A stretch of DNA of 37,262 nt, taken from assembly GCF_015207375.1 (NCBI RefSeq), contig NZ_JADEWY010000063.1:1-37262 (forward strand), written 5' to 3'. Shown one piece after another: positions 19,331 through 30,683 of the stretch (its first letter is position 1; the number at the start of each line of letters is the position of its first letter). Position numbers and translations under genes: made by a program. A model generated the notes under the pieces. That model saw only the letters and a list, made by a program, of their open reading frames with translations, did no database searches and was not told where the DNA came from. The DNA is from Coleofasciculus sp. LEGE 07092. Lineage in GTDB: Bacteria > Cyanobacteriota > Cyanobacteriia > Cyanobacteriales > Coleofasciculaceae.

Positions 19331-19768
19331 TCAAATCAATCGCCCACCCCGAAACCGCCAACGGGGAAATACAATCCGCATTAGGCTTTGGGACGCTACA
19401 TAGACACCCAGCCAGACTAAGCTGTAGTGAATAATAAACCAGAGCGGCGATACCTCCTTCGGTATACTTGGCAACCCAAACAGTTTCACAATACTCAGTA
19501 AAAATCCACCTTCCCAAATACCAGCCAATAATTGCAAAACCCCGGGCCAATCCCGATCCCAACGAAATTTCTGAAGGTAGTTATAAAGGATATCCCAGCC
19601 CAAACCAAACAGTACCACATATGCCAATATTCGGAAGAATACGGGATAGGAAGGAAAACCTGTGTTAGGACTGATGATACCCCAATAAAACGGCAAAGTA
19701 ATTAATAAACCGACGGTTGCAAAGAGAAATAATCGAGTTTGCCAACGTCCGAGTAGGGTAGGAGTCAT
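19331..19768 (-). CDS. Small integral membrane protein of unknown function
   Basis: A 145-residue hydrophobic protein with about four predicted membrane helices (roughly 12-32, 44-62, 78-97, 107-130) joined by short Trp/Tyr/Pro-rich loops, including RWDRDWPGVLQ. It ends in a basic tail (RWRFRGG). I cannot assign a family beyond 'cyanobacterial conserved membrane protein'; no catalytic motif is evident. The ATG lies close to the 5' end of the divergent PEP-CTERM gene, so the two may share a promoter region. It is upstream of dusA on the same strand, separated from it by about 150 bases holding a terminator-like hairpin. Confidence 0.75.
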   Translation of the reverse strand: MTPTLLGRWQTRLFLFATVGLLITLPFYWGIISPNTGFPSYPVFFRILAYVVLFGLGWDILYNYLQKFRWDRDWPGVLQLLAGIWEGGFLLSIVKLFGLPSIPKEVSPLWFIIHYSLVWLGVYVASQSLMRIVFPRWRFRGGRLI

Positions 19769-19890
19769 AGCAGTTAGTGGAAATCTTCTTTCACTTTATG
19801 ACTGAATTTTACTGTTGTAATCCAAGCAGAATCAAAACCTCCAACTATCAGGGTATGCTTTTAGGCAGTAAAAAGCTATCAACTCAACTA

Positions 19891-20793
19891 ATGTTTGCTA
19901 CAATAAGAGAGAAAAGACTTCGATCAACGTTAGTAACTTTTTCCCTAATTGCCGTGACAGGGCAACCCGTCCAGGCGGGTACTCTGCATAATGGCTGGAA
20001 TTATGCTATTGATTCCTTTTCAGATGGGGTGACGGGTGAAGTCATCGGCGCAACTGGTGATTTTGAGTTCTACAGCCTTGCCCTCAAAGAAGAAGCCGAC
20101 ACTATTTTTATTGCCATTAACGCTAACCTCAGCTTGACGGGTTACGAGGATAGCACCGCCACAAATGCCAGCATTGCCTATGGAGATTTATTTTTTAATT
20201 TCTCGGGCAATCATTTAAAAACGGCAAATCTTAAGGGTGAATTGTTTGCCATTCGCTTTGCTGAGGTGAATGATGCCGGAGTCACAGAATTAGGGGTTTA
20301 TGAAAATGTTACTGCCAAGAGTGTTACGTCAACTAATTCTGGATTTAGCAACTTAGAACTGTACGGCAACCACGTTATAGGCGAAGGGGGTACTCCCTCA
20401 ATGGGAGATTTAACGATTGATGACTCTTATTTTGAGCAAACGGGGGAAGGGACAGTTTTAAACGCGATCGCATCGGGTACTAAAGTAGGAGATATTGCTT
20501 TCCTGGATAAGAATACTCTCAGTTTAATGGGGCTTGATTTTGGCTATTTTAACGCAACAGGTTCGCAAACCCTTGGCTTTAGTTTTGATAAAAACTTGCT
20601 TGCTAACGGTAGCTTTATCGCTCATATCTTTGCCGAGTGTGCTAATGATGGCATAGCCATAGAGGGTTCATTTAAAGAAACTAAGGTTGAGGATATCAAA
20701 GATGTACCCGAACCTTCTGGTATTGCTGGAATAATTTTAATGGGTTTGGTGCTGGTTAGTGAGCGGCTATACAAGACTCGTCATTCAAAGTAG
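19891..20793 (+). CDS. PEP-CTERM/exosortase-dependent surface protein
   Basis: A secreted protein with an N-terminal signal (basic REKRLRST, hydrophobic LVTFSLIAVTG, cleavage near PVQA) and a C-terminal PEP-CTERM tripartite tail: VPEPSG, a hydrophobic helix (IAGIILMGLVLVS) and a basic end (KTRHSK). The body is beta-rich (VTGEVIGATGDFEFYSLALK and similar) and resembles the XDD-type exosortase-dependent surface proteins of cyanobacteria; that subfamily placement is tentative. Exosortase, not encoded in this window, would cleave at PEP. The frame is open to a GTG at 19777, only 8 bases from the divergent gene's start. I prefer the ATG at 19891 (301 residues), which puts the signal peptide at the N-terminus; an ATG at 19855 is also possible. 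Confidence 0.85.
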   Translation: MFATIREKRLRSTLVTFSLIAVTGQPVQAGTLHNGWNYAIDSFSDGVTGEVIGATGDFEFYSLALKEEADTIFIAINANLSLTGYEDSTATNASIAYGDLFFNFSGNHLKTANLKGELFAIRFAEVNDAGVTELGVYENVTAKSVTSTNSGFSNLELYGNHVIGEGGTPSMGDLTIDDSYFEQTGEGTVLNAIASGTKVGDIAFLDKNTLSLMGLDFGYFNATGSQTLGFSFDKNLLANGSFIAHIFAECANDGIAIEGSFKETKVEDIKDVPEPSGIAGIILMGLVLVSERLYKTRHSK

Positions 20794-20814
20794 AGACGCG
20801 ATATGTGGCGTCTC
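20793..20814 (+). terminator. Hairpin at the stop of the PEP-CTERM gene
   Basis: GAGACGC (20793-20799) and GCGTCTC (20808-20814) form a 7-bp perfect stem around eight bases, starting at the last base of the stop codon. There is no U-run. It resembles the GAGACGCG...CGCGTCTC palindromes dispersed in cyanobacterial genomes and could act as a terminator or a transcript-end stabiliser. Confidence 0.4.
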
Positions 20815-20828
20815 GATGGAATAGGGAG

Positions 20829-20855
20829 TAGGTAAGAAAACTAAATGTATCTCAC
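20829..20855 (+). repeat. Dispersed 27-bp repeat, copy 1
   Basis: This stretch matches 37129-37155 at 22 of 27 positions (counted by eye), including 12 identical bases TAGGTAAGAAAA. Both copies lie just downstream of a gene on the plus strand. Copy 1 abuts the truncated end of the inverse autotransporter. The nature of the element is unknown. Confidence 0.4.
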
Positions 20856-20865
20856 GACGCTATGA

Positions 20866-22680
20866 TTTGACGGCTTTACTCGCTTCGAGGGTTTTGTCCC
20901 ACTTCTCCAGAATCCTGGTAATAATCTGACCTTTATGGAAGGGCGTTTATTACTGGATAACGATACCAACTTGGGAGGTAATATCCTGTTGGGATATCGC
21001 AGGTATAACTCAAATTCCCGCCGAATTTGGGGGGGCTACGTTGGCTATGACATTCGCGATAGTGGCGATAATACCTTTCACCAACTTGGGTTGGGTGGCG
21101 AAAGTTTAGGAGAAATTTGGGATTTTCGTGTCAATGGCTACCTCCCCATTGGAGATACCCGCCAAGGTGTTGGCGAGGGTGCCGTTCGAGGCAGCTTTTT
21201 TCACCAAAACTATTTAATTTTAGAGCAAGGGCAAAACCGCGAAGCAGCAATGGGCGGTGTTGATGCGGAAGTTGGGGTAAGACTTGCTCAATTTGGCACT
21301 CAGGGAAGTTTGCGCGGGTATGGGGGATTGTATTGGTATGACGCTGAAGGTAGTCCGGATACCTTAGGTTGGCGCGTGAGATTGGAAGCGCGTCCCACCG
21401 ATTACCTGAATTTCGGCGTATCGTTTCAAGAGGATGAGTTGTTTGGTACGAATGTTGTTTTTACCCTTGGCGCGACGTTTCCTGGAACTCGTCCCCAAGG
21501 TGCTATAGCTGAAGACGACATCGTTTTAGCACGGTTGGGAGAATCGGTACAGCGTACCAATGCGATTATCATCGACTATCAAGACGAATTCCGACAAGTG
21601 CCTGCGACGAATCCAGAAACGAATGAACCTTATGTATTCCAGCACGTTAACTTAGGAACGACTGGGGGAGATGGTACGTTTGAAAATCCGGTGGGTACGG
21701 TTCAGGAGGGGTTAGATCGAACTGTATCAGACGGTAACGATATTGTTTACGTCCAACCTGGGACAAATCCTGGTATCCCACCGTTCACGATTCCCGATCG
21801 CGTCCAGGTACTTTCTACGGGTCCGGTGCAGCAACTGGAGACAGTGGAATCCGGCATTGTGCAGTTATCCCTATCTGGCGCTGGCGTACTGCCTACTATT
21901 ACTCCGGGTGCGACTGCTTCGGTAACAATGGGCGATCGCACAACCCTATCTGGATTTGACATTCCCAATGCTGGTACTAACGCCATTCAGGGGACGAGTA
22001 TCGACACAGTAACGATTCGGGATAATGCGATCGCTAATTCAACTCAAACAGGTATCCTCTTATTTGATGTTACTGGACAAGTGACAGTTACTGATAACAG
22101 CATCGATACTACTGGTGGTTTCGGTAATAGCGGCTTCTTCATCGGAAATACTGGGGGTTCAGTTGATTTGACAGTGGTCAGAAATCAGATTGCCAACACG
22201 ACAGATAGTGGTATTGACATCCTGCTTTTCAATACAGCCGAAGCAACTGCCAATCTCTCCGATAACACCCTTTCTGGCAATAACACTGACGGCATCCGTG
22301 CCGATATGTTCGGTAATTCGACGGCAACGCTGACCATCGACAACAACACAGTTTCTGACAACGAAACTTTCGGCATCGGTATCAGATCCAATGAATCGGC
22401 TACAGCAATAACAACTCTCACAAATAACACCGTTTCCGATAACGATTTCGGCATCGGTATCAGATCCAATGAATCGGCTACAGCAATAGCAACTCTCACA
22501 AATAACACCGTTTCTGGCAATGGCTTTGACAGTACCGATATAGACACAGCAACAGACGGTATCGCCACAGCTACAAGAGGTGACTCTTCTCTTCAACTTT
22601 TGCTTAAAGAGAATACTGCCACTAATAATGCTCGTTTTGGAATTTCAATCTTGAGTGATTACTTTATTAGGAGTGTTTAA
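20866..22680 (+). pseudogene. 5'-truncated inverse autotransporter with beta-helix passenger
   Basis: The translation from 20866 begins mid-domain with FDGFTRFEGFVPLLQNPGNN and continues as the beta-barrel of the invasin/intimin inverse autotransporter family (LGGNILLGYRR, WDFRVNGYLPIGDTR). From about codon 230 come a pectate-lyase-like start (GGDGTFENPVGTVQEGLD) and a right-handed parallel beta-helix with N-N-T ladder repeats (about 340-600). An in-frame TGA at 20863-20865 and the absence of any signal peptide or first strand show that the 5' end is lost; the first ATG (20935) would start inside the barrel. A neighbouring frame ends in SRRYD just before, which suggests an additional frameshift. 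As it stands, export and outer-membrane insertion are unlikely. The intact form would be a surface adhesin. Confidence 0.7.
22372..22527 (+). repeat. 78-bp tandem duplication in the beta-helix region
   Basis: Two adjacent 78-bp units (22372-22449 and 22450-22527) are nearly identical in DNA. Each encodes 26 residues starting GIGIRSNESATAI and containing TLTNNTVS. Nucleotide near-identity, against the divergence of the other beta-helix rungs, indicates a recent duplication that added one coil without breaking the frame. Confidence 0.85.
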
Positions 22681-22770
22681 CCCGACATGATATTATGGGA
22701 TAAATGTCGTTCAATTTTCACTTTGATTAAGGCGATTTAATCTTAGTGGAGTGAGATAATTAAAAATGAG

Positions 22771-22802
22771 AACCACGACTTCTCTAAGAAGTTGGGGTTT
22801 TG
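22771..22802. terminator. Imperfect palindrome ending in T-run, likely bidirectional terminator
   Basis: AACCACGACTTCT (22771-22783), CTA loop, AGAAGTTGGGGTT (22787-22799). Eleven of 13 positions pair, with a G-T opposition among the mismatches, and T residues follow. It matches the AACCCCGACTTCT...AGAAGTCGGGGTT palindrome common between cyanobacterial genes. It lies between two convergent genes and could terminate both. Confidence 0.55.
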
Positions 22803-22827
22803 AACTGATGGATTTCTTGGAAGTTTA

Positions 22828-23034
22828 TTATCGAGATTCTGTTCCTTGATTTGGATCACCCGCTACCCGTTTGTTTTCACCTTCAGCTTCCGGTATTGTT
22901 GCCGGATCTTTCTTGGATGCTTGCTCATCAGCTTGCGGATCTTTAGGCTCATTACCCGTTGTACGAGCTTCAGCAGCAGTAGTGGTTTGCTTGCCTCCGG
23001 CGGCGGTTGACGATCGCTGTTCTTCTTCAGGCAT
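22828..23034 (-). CDS. Small disordered hydrophilic protein
   Basis: A 68-residue protein starting MPEEEQRSSTAAGGKQ, rich in Glu, Lys, Thr, Ala, Gly, Pro and Asp, with no hydrophobic core and no cysteine, so probably intrinsically disordered. The ATG at 23034 is preceded by GAGAGA at good distance and is preferred over an in-frame TTG at 23061. Similar short acidic Ala/Thr/Gln-rich proteins occur in cyanobacteria without assigned function. A stress-related protein is conceivable but unsupported. It may be real because it has its own ribosome-binding site and terminator-like palindrome. Confidence 0.5.
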   Translation of the reverse strand: MPEEEQRSSTAAGGKQTTTAAEARTTGNEPKDPQADEQASKKDPATIPEAEGENKRVAGDPNQGTESR

Positions 23035-23203
23035 AATTACATCTCTCTCAATAGAGTCCAACTAATTCTAAAAACTCTAGGGGAACAAGTTCCTCTCCCT
23101 AAAATAAGGCTTTGGCTTCTTCATCCCTCTATCCAAAGGTGGATAGGTTGTAAATCTTAGGTGACTTAGATCTTGCAGTACTGACGATGAACCCCAAGAT
23201 ACC

Positions 23204-23268
23204 GTAAGGTGGGCAAAAGTAACTAACGATAGCATAGGCATTTGCTGTATAAATTTTGCCCACCCTAC
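23204..23268. repeat. Inverted-repeat (MITE-like) element
   Basis: GTAAGGTGGGCAAAA (23204-23218) and TTTTGCCCACCCTAC (23254-23268) are reverse complements at 14 of 15 positions, separated by 35 bases. GTAGGGTGGGCA palindromes of this type are dispersed in filamentous cyanobacteria. The remainder of the 23035-23494 gap holds two 11-bp direct copies of CCTAACACCTA (23330-23340, 23344-23354) and no gene. Confidence 0.6.
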
Positions 23269-23494
23269 CTAAAATTGGCTTATTGAGATTGATCCTAGAT
23301 GTGAGGTGATGAAGAAATTTTCCATAAAACCTAACACCTAAGACCTAACACCTAATAGCCTATTCAAATGGTATCTTAATGTAAAACATATTGAAGTGTT
23401 CAAGTATACTCTTTCTTTTAATAGATAGCGCTATTCTCTACTCCTTACTAGTAGGAGTTGAACGTAACTCTATAAATAGAACTAGTCCGAAACT

Positions 23495-25462
23495 TTAAGG
23501 AGAGCGATCGCTTACCCACTTCAACCATTGAAGAAACGAACTCAGGGCATTCAATCGATGAATTCTAGGGGATTTAGTAGAAGCGATCGCATCCACTGCC
23601 CTTAATGCCGTATACTGCAACCCCAAAAAACTATCCACCGCCGCATAAGAACCCCCCAAAGTAATCGCACCTGCGGCATACATCTGCCCCCCTGACTGGC
23701 GCATTTCTACCAATTCAAACTCATTACTCACCGTTAAACGCCCCAAGTCATTGAGGGGTAAGTTGTAATGAGTAACTAAGTCATTTAAGAAAGGACTAGC
23801 AGTAACATTGGCATCGAGTCCCGTTGCATCAATAATAAAATCCGCCTCTAGACGCATCTGCCCTTTATAATTCTTCTCCTGAATATAGGTAACGATGCAG
23901 TTTTGTTCCCGTTCTACCCGTTCCACTTCCCCAAATTCAATTTTGTACCAGCCTCGCTTGAGTCCTTCATCAACAATATGCTTCCAATCGCTTCGATCCG
24001 CAGTCGTTGTCCCTCCCCAGTCACTCAGCAAACGCTGTCGCTGTTGAGGTTCAGCCTTTTCTAGCATTTCCCGCAATTCCCCACTCCAGCAGGCTTTGGG
24101 CCAGTTGAAGGGTTGAAATTCATAATGGTGTTTTACCAGTCGTTGGGATTTACCGAAGGTGTTACCTTGGGGTTTAGGCGATCGCATTAAATGCACTAAC
24201 CGAATCTGCGGGTTTCGCTGTCGCGCCTCATAGACTCGCTGCACAATCCGGGATGCTACAATTCCTCTCCCCCGAATCAATACTGTACCCCCCTGCCGTT
24301 CTAATTGGTTGTAAACATGGTTATGGGGTTCATAGGCATTCACCACCGACTGAAAATCGCGGGTTTTCTCTCGATATGCTTGCAAATCGGGAAGAAACTT
24401 AATCGCCGGATATCCCGTGGCTAGATGAACGTAACGGGCAATTAAGAAGGCATGGTCGCGCTGTCCGGAAGTTGTGCGAGAATAAGCGATCGCATACCGC
24501 CCGTCATCAGTTTTACGAATCGCCCGGACACTACCATACCGAAATATCTGCTGCCAACCAATCCGCTTCGCTTCCCGATCCAACGAATCAAATACATTGC
24601 CAGCGCGAGGCGTATAAGTTTCGGCAAACGTCGGTTCAGCAAAAACCTGCCACAAATACTTTAAAGATACCCTCAGATGCCCCCGCCATAAATCATGCCA
24701 TGCCTCTCGTAAGGCATAACTGGGAAAACCCCAGATATTATCGGGACAGGAATCAGAATTTGATCGCAACCGTTCCTGTAGAGGAATTTGAGAATTCAGG
24801 CAGAGTTGCTTATAGCGAGTATAAGGTTTCGGTTCAATGCCTAACGCCGTAACCTGAGAGGGTTTTACCCCATAGATTCTCAAAAAATCCACCCAAACAA
24901 AACTCCCCAATCCCGCTCCAATCGTGGCATAATCTATTTCATGTACCGATAGACCCGTAGCGTGAAGGTCTTGCAAAATGACCTGTTGAGCCTGAAAAAT
25001 TGGCGGCGGAAAGGCAGTGCGACTCGTTGGTGGTACGGGAGGCGGTTGATTGGGGTCTGGTAATCCTGTATTGGGATTGAAGAAAATTTGGGAATTGCCG
25101 GCACGAGGGGATTGCTGAGTTCTGGGGGTGAAACTGACACTGATAGTGTAAGGACCAATTTGCAGCGTGTCTCCGTTGGCTAGAGTGCTTCGCTTCTGGA
25201 GAACACCATTAACAAACGTACCGTTGCGACTGTTTTGATCGATAACAACTAACCCACCGCTATCTTGGTCGATTAAAAGGTGAAAGCGAGATACCTCAAT
25301 GCTGTTGAGTAACATCCGAGATACCCGACGCCCTTGGAGTTCAGCAGGCATCCCGTTGAAATCGCGCCCCAACGCAATGGGAATCGATAGTAAAGGCGAT
25401 CGCAACTCTCCAGTGGCTGGGTCGTCCCAACTCAACTGAATTCGCAAGGGTGCAGACTGCAT
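23495..25462 (-). CDS. FHA domain fused to FAD/NAD(P)-binding oxidoreductase-like protein
   Basis: A 655-residue protein counted from the ATG at 25462 (the frame is open further upstream, but that part is not domain-like). Residues 5-115 form a forkhead-associated domain with GRD at 32-34, SRFH at 58-61 and NGTFVNG at 80-86, which bind phosphothreonine peptides. A Gly/Pro-rich linker follows. From about 170 on comes a flavoprotein monooxygenase-like two-nucleotide-fold region: GAGLGSFVWVDFLRIYG near 180, a second Rossmann motif (GRGIVASRIV) near 390, an ATGLDANVT element, and a C-terminal GAITLGGSYAAVDSF. It may be a flavin oxidoreductase whose partner or activity is set by Ser/Thr phosphorylation. 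Substrate unknown; the first GxGxxS/F motif is slightly non-canonical. No kinase or phosphatase gene is adjacent. Confidence 0.82.
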   Translation of the reverse strand: MQSAPLRIQLSWDDPATGELRSPLLSIPIALGRDFNGMPAELQGRRVSRMLLNSIEVSRFHLLIDQDSGGLVVIDQNSRNGTFVNGVLQKRSTLANGDTLQIGPYTISVSFTPRTQQSPRAGNSQIFFNPNTGLPDPNQPPPVPPTSRTAFPPPIFQAQQVILQDLHATGLSVHEIDYATIGAGLGSFVWVDFLRIYGVKPSQVTALGIEPKPYTRYKQLCLNSQIPLQERLRSNSDSCPDNIWGFPSYALREAWHDLWRGHLRVSLKYLWQVFAEPTFAETYTPRAGNVFDSLDREAKRIGWQQIFRYGSVRAIRKTDDGRYAIAYSRTTSGQRDHAFLIARYVHLATGYPAIKFLPDLQAYREKTRDFQSVVNAYEPHNHVYNQLERQGGTVLIRGRGIVASRIVQRVYEARQRNPQIRLVHLMRSPKPQGNTFGKSQRLVKHHYEFQPFNWPKACWSGELREMLEKAEPQQRQRLLSDWGGTTTADRSDWKHIVDEGLKRGWYKIEFGEVERVEREQNCIVTYIQEKNYKGQMRLEADFIIDATGLDANVTASPFLNDLVTHYNLPLNDLGRLTVSNEFELVEMRQSGGQMYAAGAITLGGSYAAVDSFLGLQYTALRAVDAIASTKSPRIHRLNALSSFLQWLKWVSDRSP

Positions 25463-25531
25463 ACTTTCATCTCTAAACCGCCAAGAAGATATCCCATTAT
25501 AGCGACCAAGCTTTATTGGTATGTAGCCAAG

Positions 25532-26617
25532 GCTATTTACCTCAGCAAAAGCTGGTACGAGTTCACAGGGCAAACAGAAGCAATGGGACTGGGGTTTGGG
25601 TGGCTAGAGGCAGTGCATCCAGAGGATCGGAAATTTTCTAGTGACATCTTTTTACGGGCAATTGAGCGTCAAGAAGCCTTTCAACTAGAATATCGTTTTC
25701 GTAGCCAAGACGGTGAATATCGGTGGGCAATTGATGCGGCCAGCCCTTGGTTTACACAAGAGGGTGAGTTTAAAGGATACATTGGCTCAGTCATTGAGAT
25801 TAACGATCGCAAACAAACCGAGGAAGCGTTACGCCAAAGCGAGGAACGCTATCGGTGTTTGGCAGAATTAATCCCCCAGTTAGTCTGGACTGCCAATGCC
25901 AAAGGAGCGTTATTGGATGTCAATCGACGCTGGTCAGAGTTTACAGGGTTAACGCTGGAACAAGCCCGTACAACGGCATGGGAAGAGGTTGTCCATCCTG
26001 AAGATTTACCTGTTCTAGTTCAAGAGTGGACTGAGGCAGTACAACAGGAAACCTCCTATCAAGCGGAAGGTCGTATGCGGCGAGCAGATGGGGTGTATCG
26101 CTGGCACCTGCACCAGGCAATTCCACAAAAAAATGAGCAAGGTCAAATTGTCAAATGGTTTGGCACGGCAACGGATATCGAAGCGAAAAAACAACTGGAA
26201 ATCGAACGTACTCGCCTATTACAGCGAGAGCAATCTGCACGGGAAGCCGCCGAACGAGCCAACCGCATCAAAGATGAATTTCTCGCTGTTCTTTCCCACG
26301 AGTTGCGATCGCCGCTTAATCCTATCCTAGGCTGGGCAAAGTTGTTACAAACCCGCAAACTGGATGAAACCAAAACAGCCCAAGCCCTTGCCACCATTGA
26401 ACGCAATGCTAAATTACAAACTCAACTGATTGATGATCTGCTCGATGTTGCCAAAATTCTGCGCGGTAAACTGAGCTTAACGATCACCCCCGTCAATCTA
26501 GCCCCAGTAATCCAAGCGGCGATCGATACAGTCAGGACGGCAGCCGTAACTAAATCTATCTCGCTTCATCCTGTATTACCGAATATCGGGCAGGTATCTG
26601 GTGATGCGGCTCGACTC
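25532..26617 (+). pseudogene. Truncated PAS-PAS-HisKA sensor kinase
   Basis: Reading starts inside a PAS domain (AIYLSKSWYEFTGQTEAM before the first ATG at 25583). It continues through a second PAS (about 25850-26185) and a HisKA dimerisation domain with the H-box SHELRSPLNPILGW (histidine codon 26297). It ends at NIGQVSGDAARL, exactly where HATPase helix 1 should begin. Kinase homology stops at about 26617; the frame then runs to 26683 as unrelated residues. There is no start codon before the PAS core, and the 5' part runs toward the divergent FHA gene. Both ends are therefore lost and kinase activity is impossible. A dimerising PAS protein starting at 25583 cannot be excluded. Confidence 0.75.
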
Positions 26618-26618
26618 C

Positions 26619-29335
<2,717 letters not shown>

Positions 29336-29411
29336 TCAATATCAAATTAACATCGCTGTCGTCTTGACAAAATGACGGTTTTCCCCTTAATAGCTACTCG
29401 TCCATCGGCGG

Positions 29412-30680
29412 TCACTGAGCATAGCCGAAGTGACGAATTGCCCTGACGATTGTTACCGGATTGAGGGGTGTCAAGCGAGTGAGTTGTCCTACAGGAATAG
29501 AACGAGATAGCTGAACTTGCAATAATCGGTACTCCCAACCGTGAGTATTAAACCAACCAATAGCCTCATTAAGATGTTCCAACGTTGCCAGCGCTAACAC
29601 GACAATCCCATTGGTTTCCAACTGCGCCTTACAGCGATCGAGAATTGAAAGTAAATTCCCCCCACTCCCGCCAATAAAGATGCGGTGGGGTGCTGGGAGG
29701 TGATGCAAAATGTCCGGTGCTGTACCGTTCATTGAGATAACATTCTTAACGTGCAGGCGGCGGCAATTCTGTTCGATCAGCGCACTGCCAATCGCCGTTT
29801 TTTCGATCGCATAAACCTGAGACGTACCGCACAAGCGACCAATTTCAATCGACACCGAACCCGTTCCCGCACCGATATCCCAAACGGTTTGTCCCGGTTG
29901 CAGTGTTAATTCTGCCAACACCAGCGTCCGCACTTCCCGCTTTGTCATCAAATTAGGGCGATCGCTAAAGCTGGCAAAGGCGCGATCGGGCAATCCCAGA
30001 ATTGGTAAGGTATCAACGTCTACTGTTGGGTTAGTGTCGTCAGACTGACGCCGCAATACTACTACATTCAGGGGGGCAAACGTCTCTAGCAATACCGCAT
30101 CCACTGGAAAACACCGCACCCGTTCGTTGGCACCTCCCAGATTTTCACACACCCAGAAGTCGTAAAAGTCAGAGAGTTCCATCCCCAGTAGCAGGCGAGC
30201 GATCGCATTTGGCGTATTTCTTCGGTCTGTCAACACGGCAATCTTCTCCGTTGCTTGCTGTAGTGCGACAGTCAACTCATCCATTGAGCGTCCGTGCGCA
30301 CTGACAATTGCGGCATCTTGCCAAGGCACTTTCACCCGATTAAACGCAAGTTGCACCGCACTTACATGGGGATAAAACGTGAGCTGTTCCCGTGGCAATT
30401 CTTCTAATAACAGCCGTCCTAAGCCAAAAAATAGAGGATCGCCACTGACTAAGACTACAATGCCACCATTAGCGTCTTCTTTTGCCAACTGGCTACGAAT
30501 ATCGCGGATGACTTGGGTAAAATCTCCTAATACTATACGGGAAGCTGGATGGTTAGTAAAGTAGCTCAAATGGCGATCGCTCCCCACTAATACGGTTGCC
30601 TGTTCTACTACCTGCCGCACTGTATCCGTCAGTCCAGCAGCACCATCCAAGCCAATTCCTACGACCTGTATAGCATTCAT
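29412..30680 (-). CDS. cobL: Precorrin-6Y C5,15-methyltransferase (decarboxylating), CbiE-CbiT fusion
   Basis: A 422-residue bifunctional enzyme of corrin-ring synthesis. It methylates C5 and C15 of precorrin-6Y and removes the C12 acetate carboxyl group, using S-adenosylmethionine. The CbiE-type tetrapyrrole methylase lies at about 1-205 (VVGIGLDGAAGL, VLVSGDPLFFGLGR). The CbiT-type Rossmann methyltransferase is at about 240-422, with the SAM motif DIGAGTGSVSIEIG from D268, then AIEKTAIG and FIGGSGGNL. Both halves are intact, so it is the CobL-style fusion. The ATG at 30680 lies three bases after the stop of an upstream small gene, which indicates co-transcription. Its last codons run into a TGAGC...GAAGTGA repeat-like sequence. 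Confidence 0.96.
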   Translation of the reverse strand: MNAIQVVGIGLDGAAGLTDTVRQVVEQATVLVGSDRHLSYFTNHPASRIVLGDFTQVIRDIRSQLAKEDANGGIVVLVSGDPLFFGLGRLLLEELPREQLTFYPHVSAVQLAFNRVKVPWQDAAIVSAHGRSMDELTVALQQATEKIAVLTDRRNTPNAIARLLLGMELSDFYDFWVCENLGGANERVRCFPVDAVLLETFAPLNVVVLRRQSDDTNPTVDVDTLPILGLPDRAFASFSDRPNLMTKREVRTLVLAELTLQPGQTVWDIGAGTGSVSIEIGRLCGTSQVYAIEKTAIGSALIEQNCRRLHVKNVISMNGTAPDILHHLPAPHRIFIGGSGGNLLSILDRCKAQLETNGIVVLALATLEHLNEAIGWFNTHGWEYRLLQVQLSRSIPVGQLTRLTPLNPVTIVRAIRHFGYAQ

Positions 30681-30683
30681 CTG

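Noticed and set aside
22372-22527. Possible CRISPR-like repeat
   Set aside because: Only two directly adjacent in-frame units with no spacers; it is a coding tandem duplication.
22159-22596. Cys-rich 145-residue minus-strand open frame with internal repeats
   Set aside because: Antisense shadow of the beta-helix region; its repeats merely mirror the 78-bp tandem duplication.
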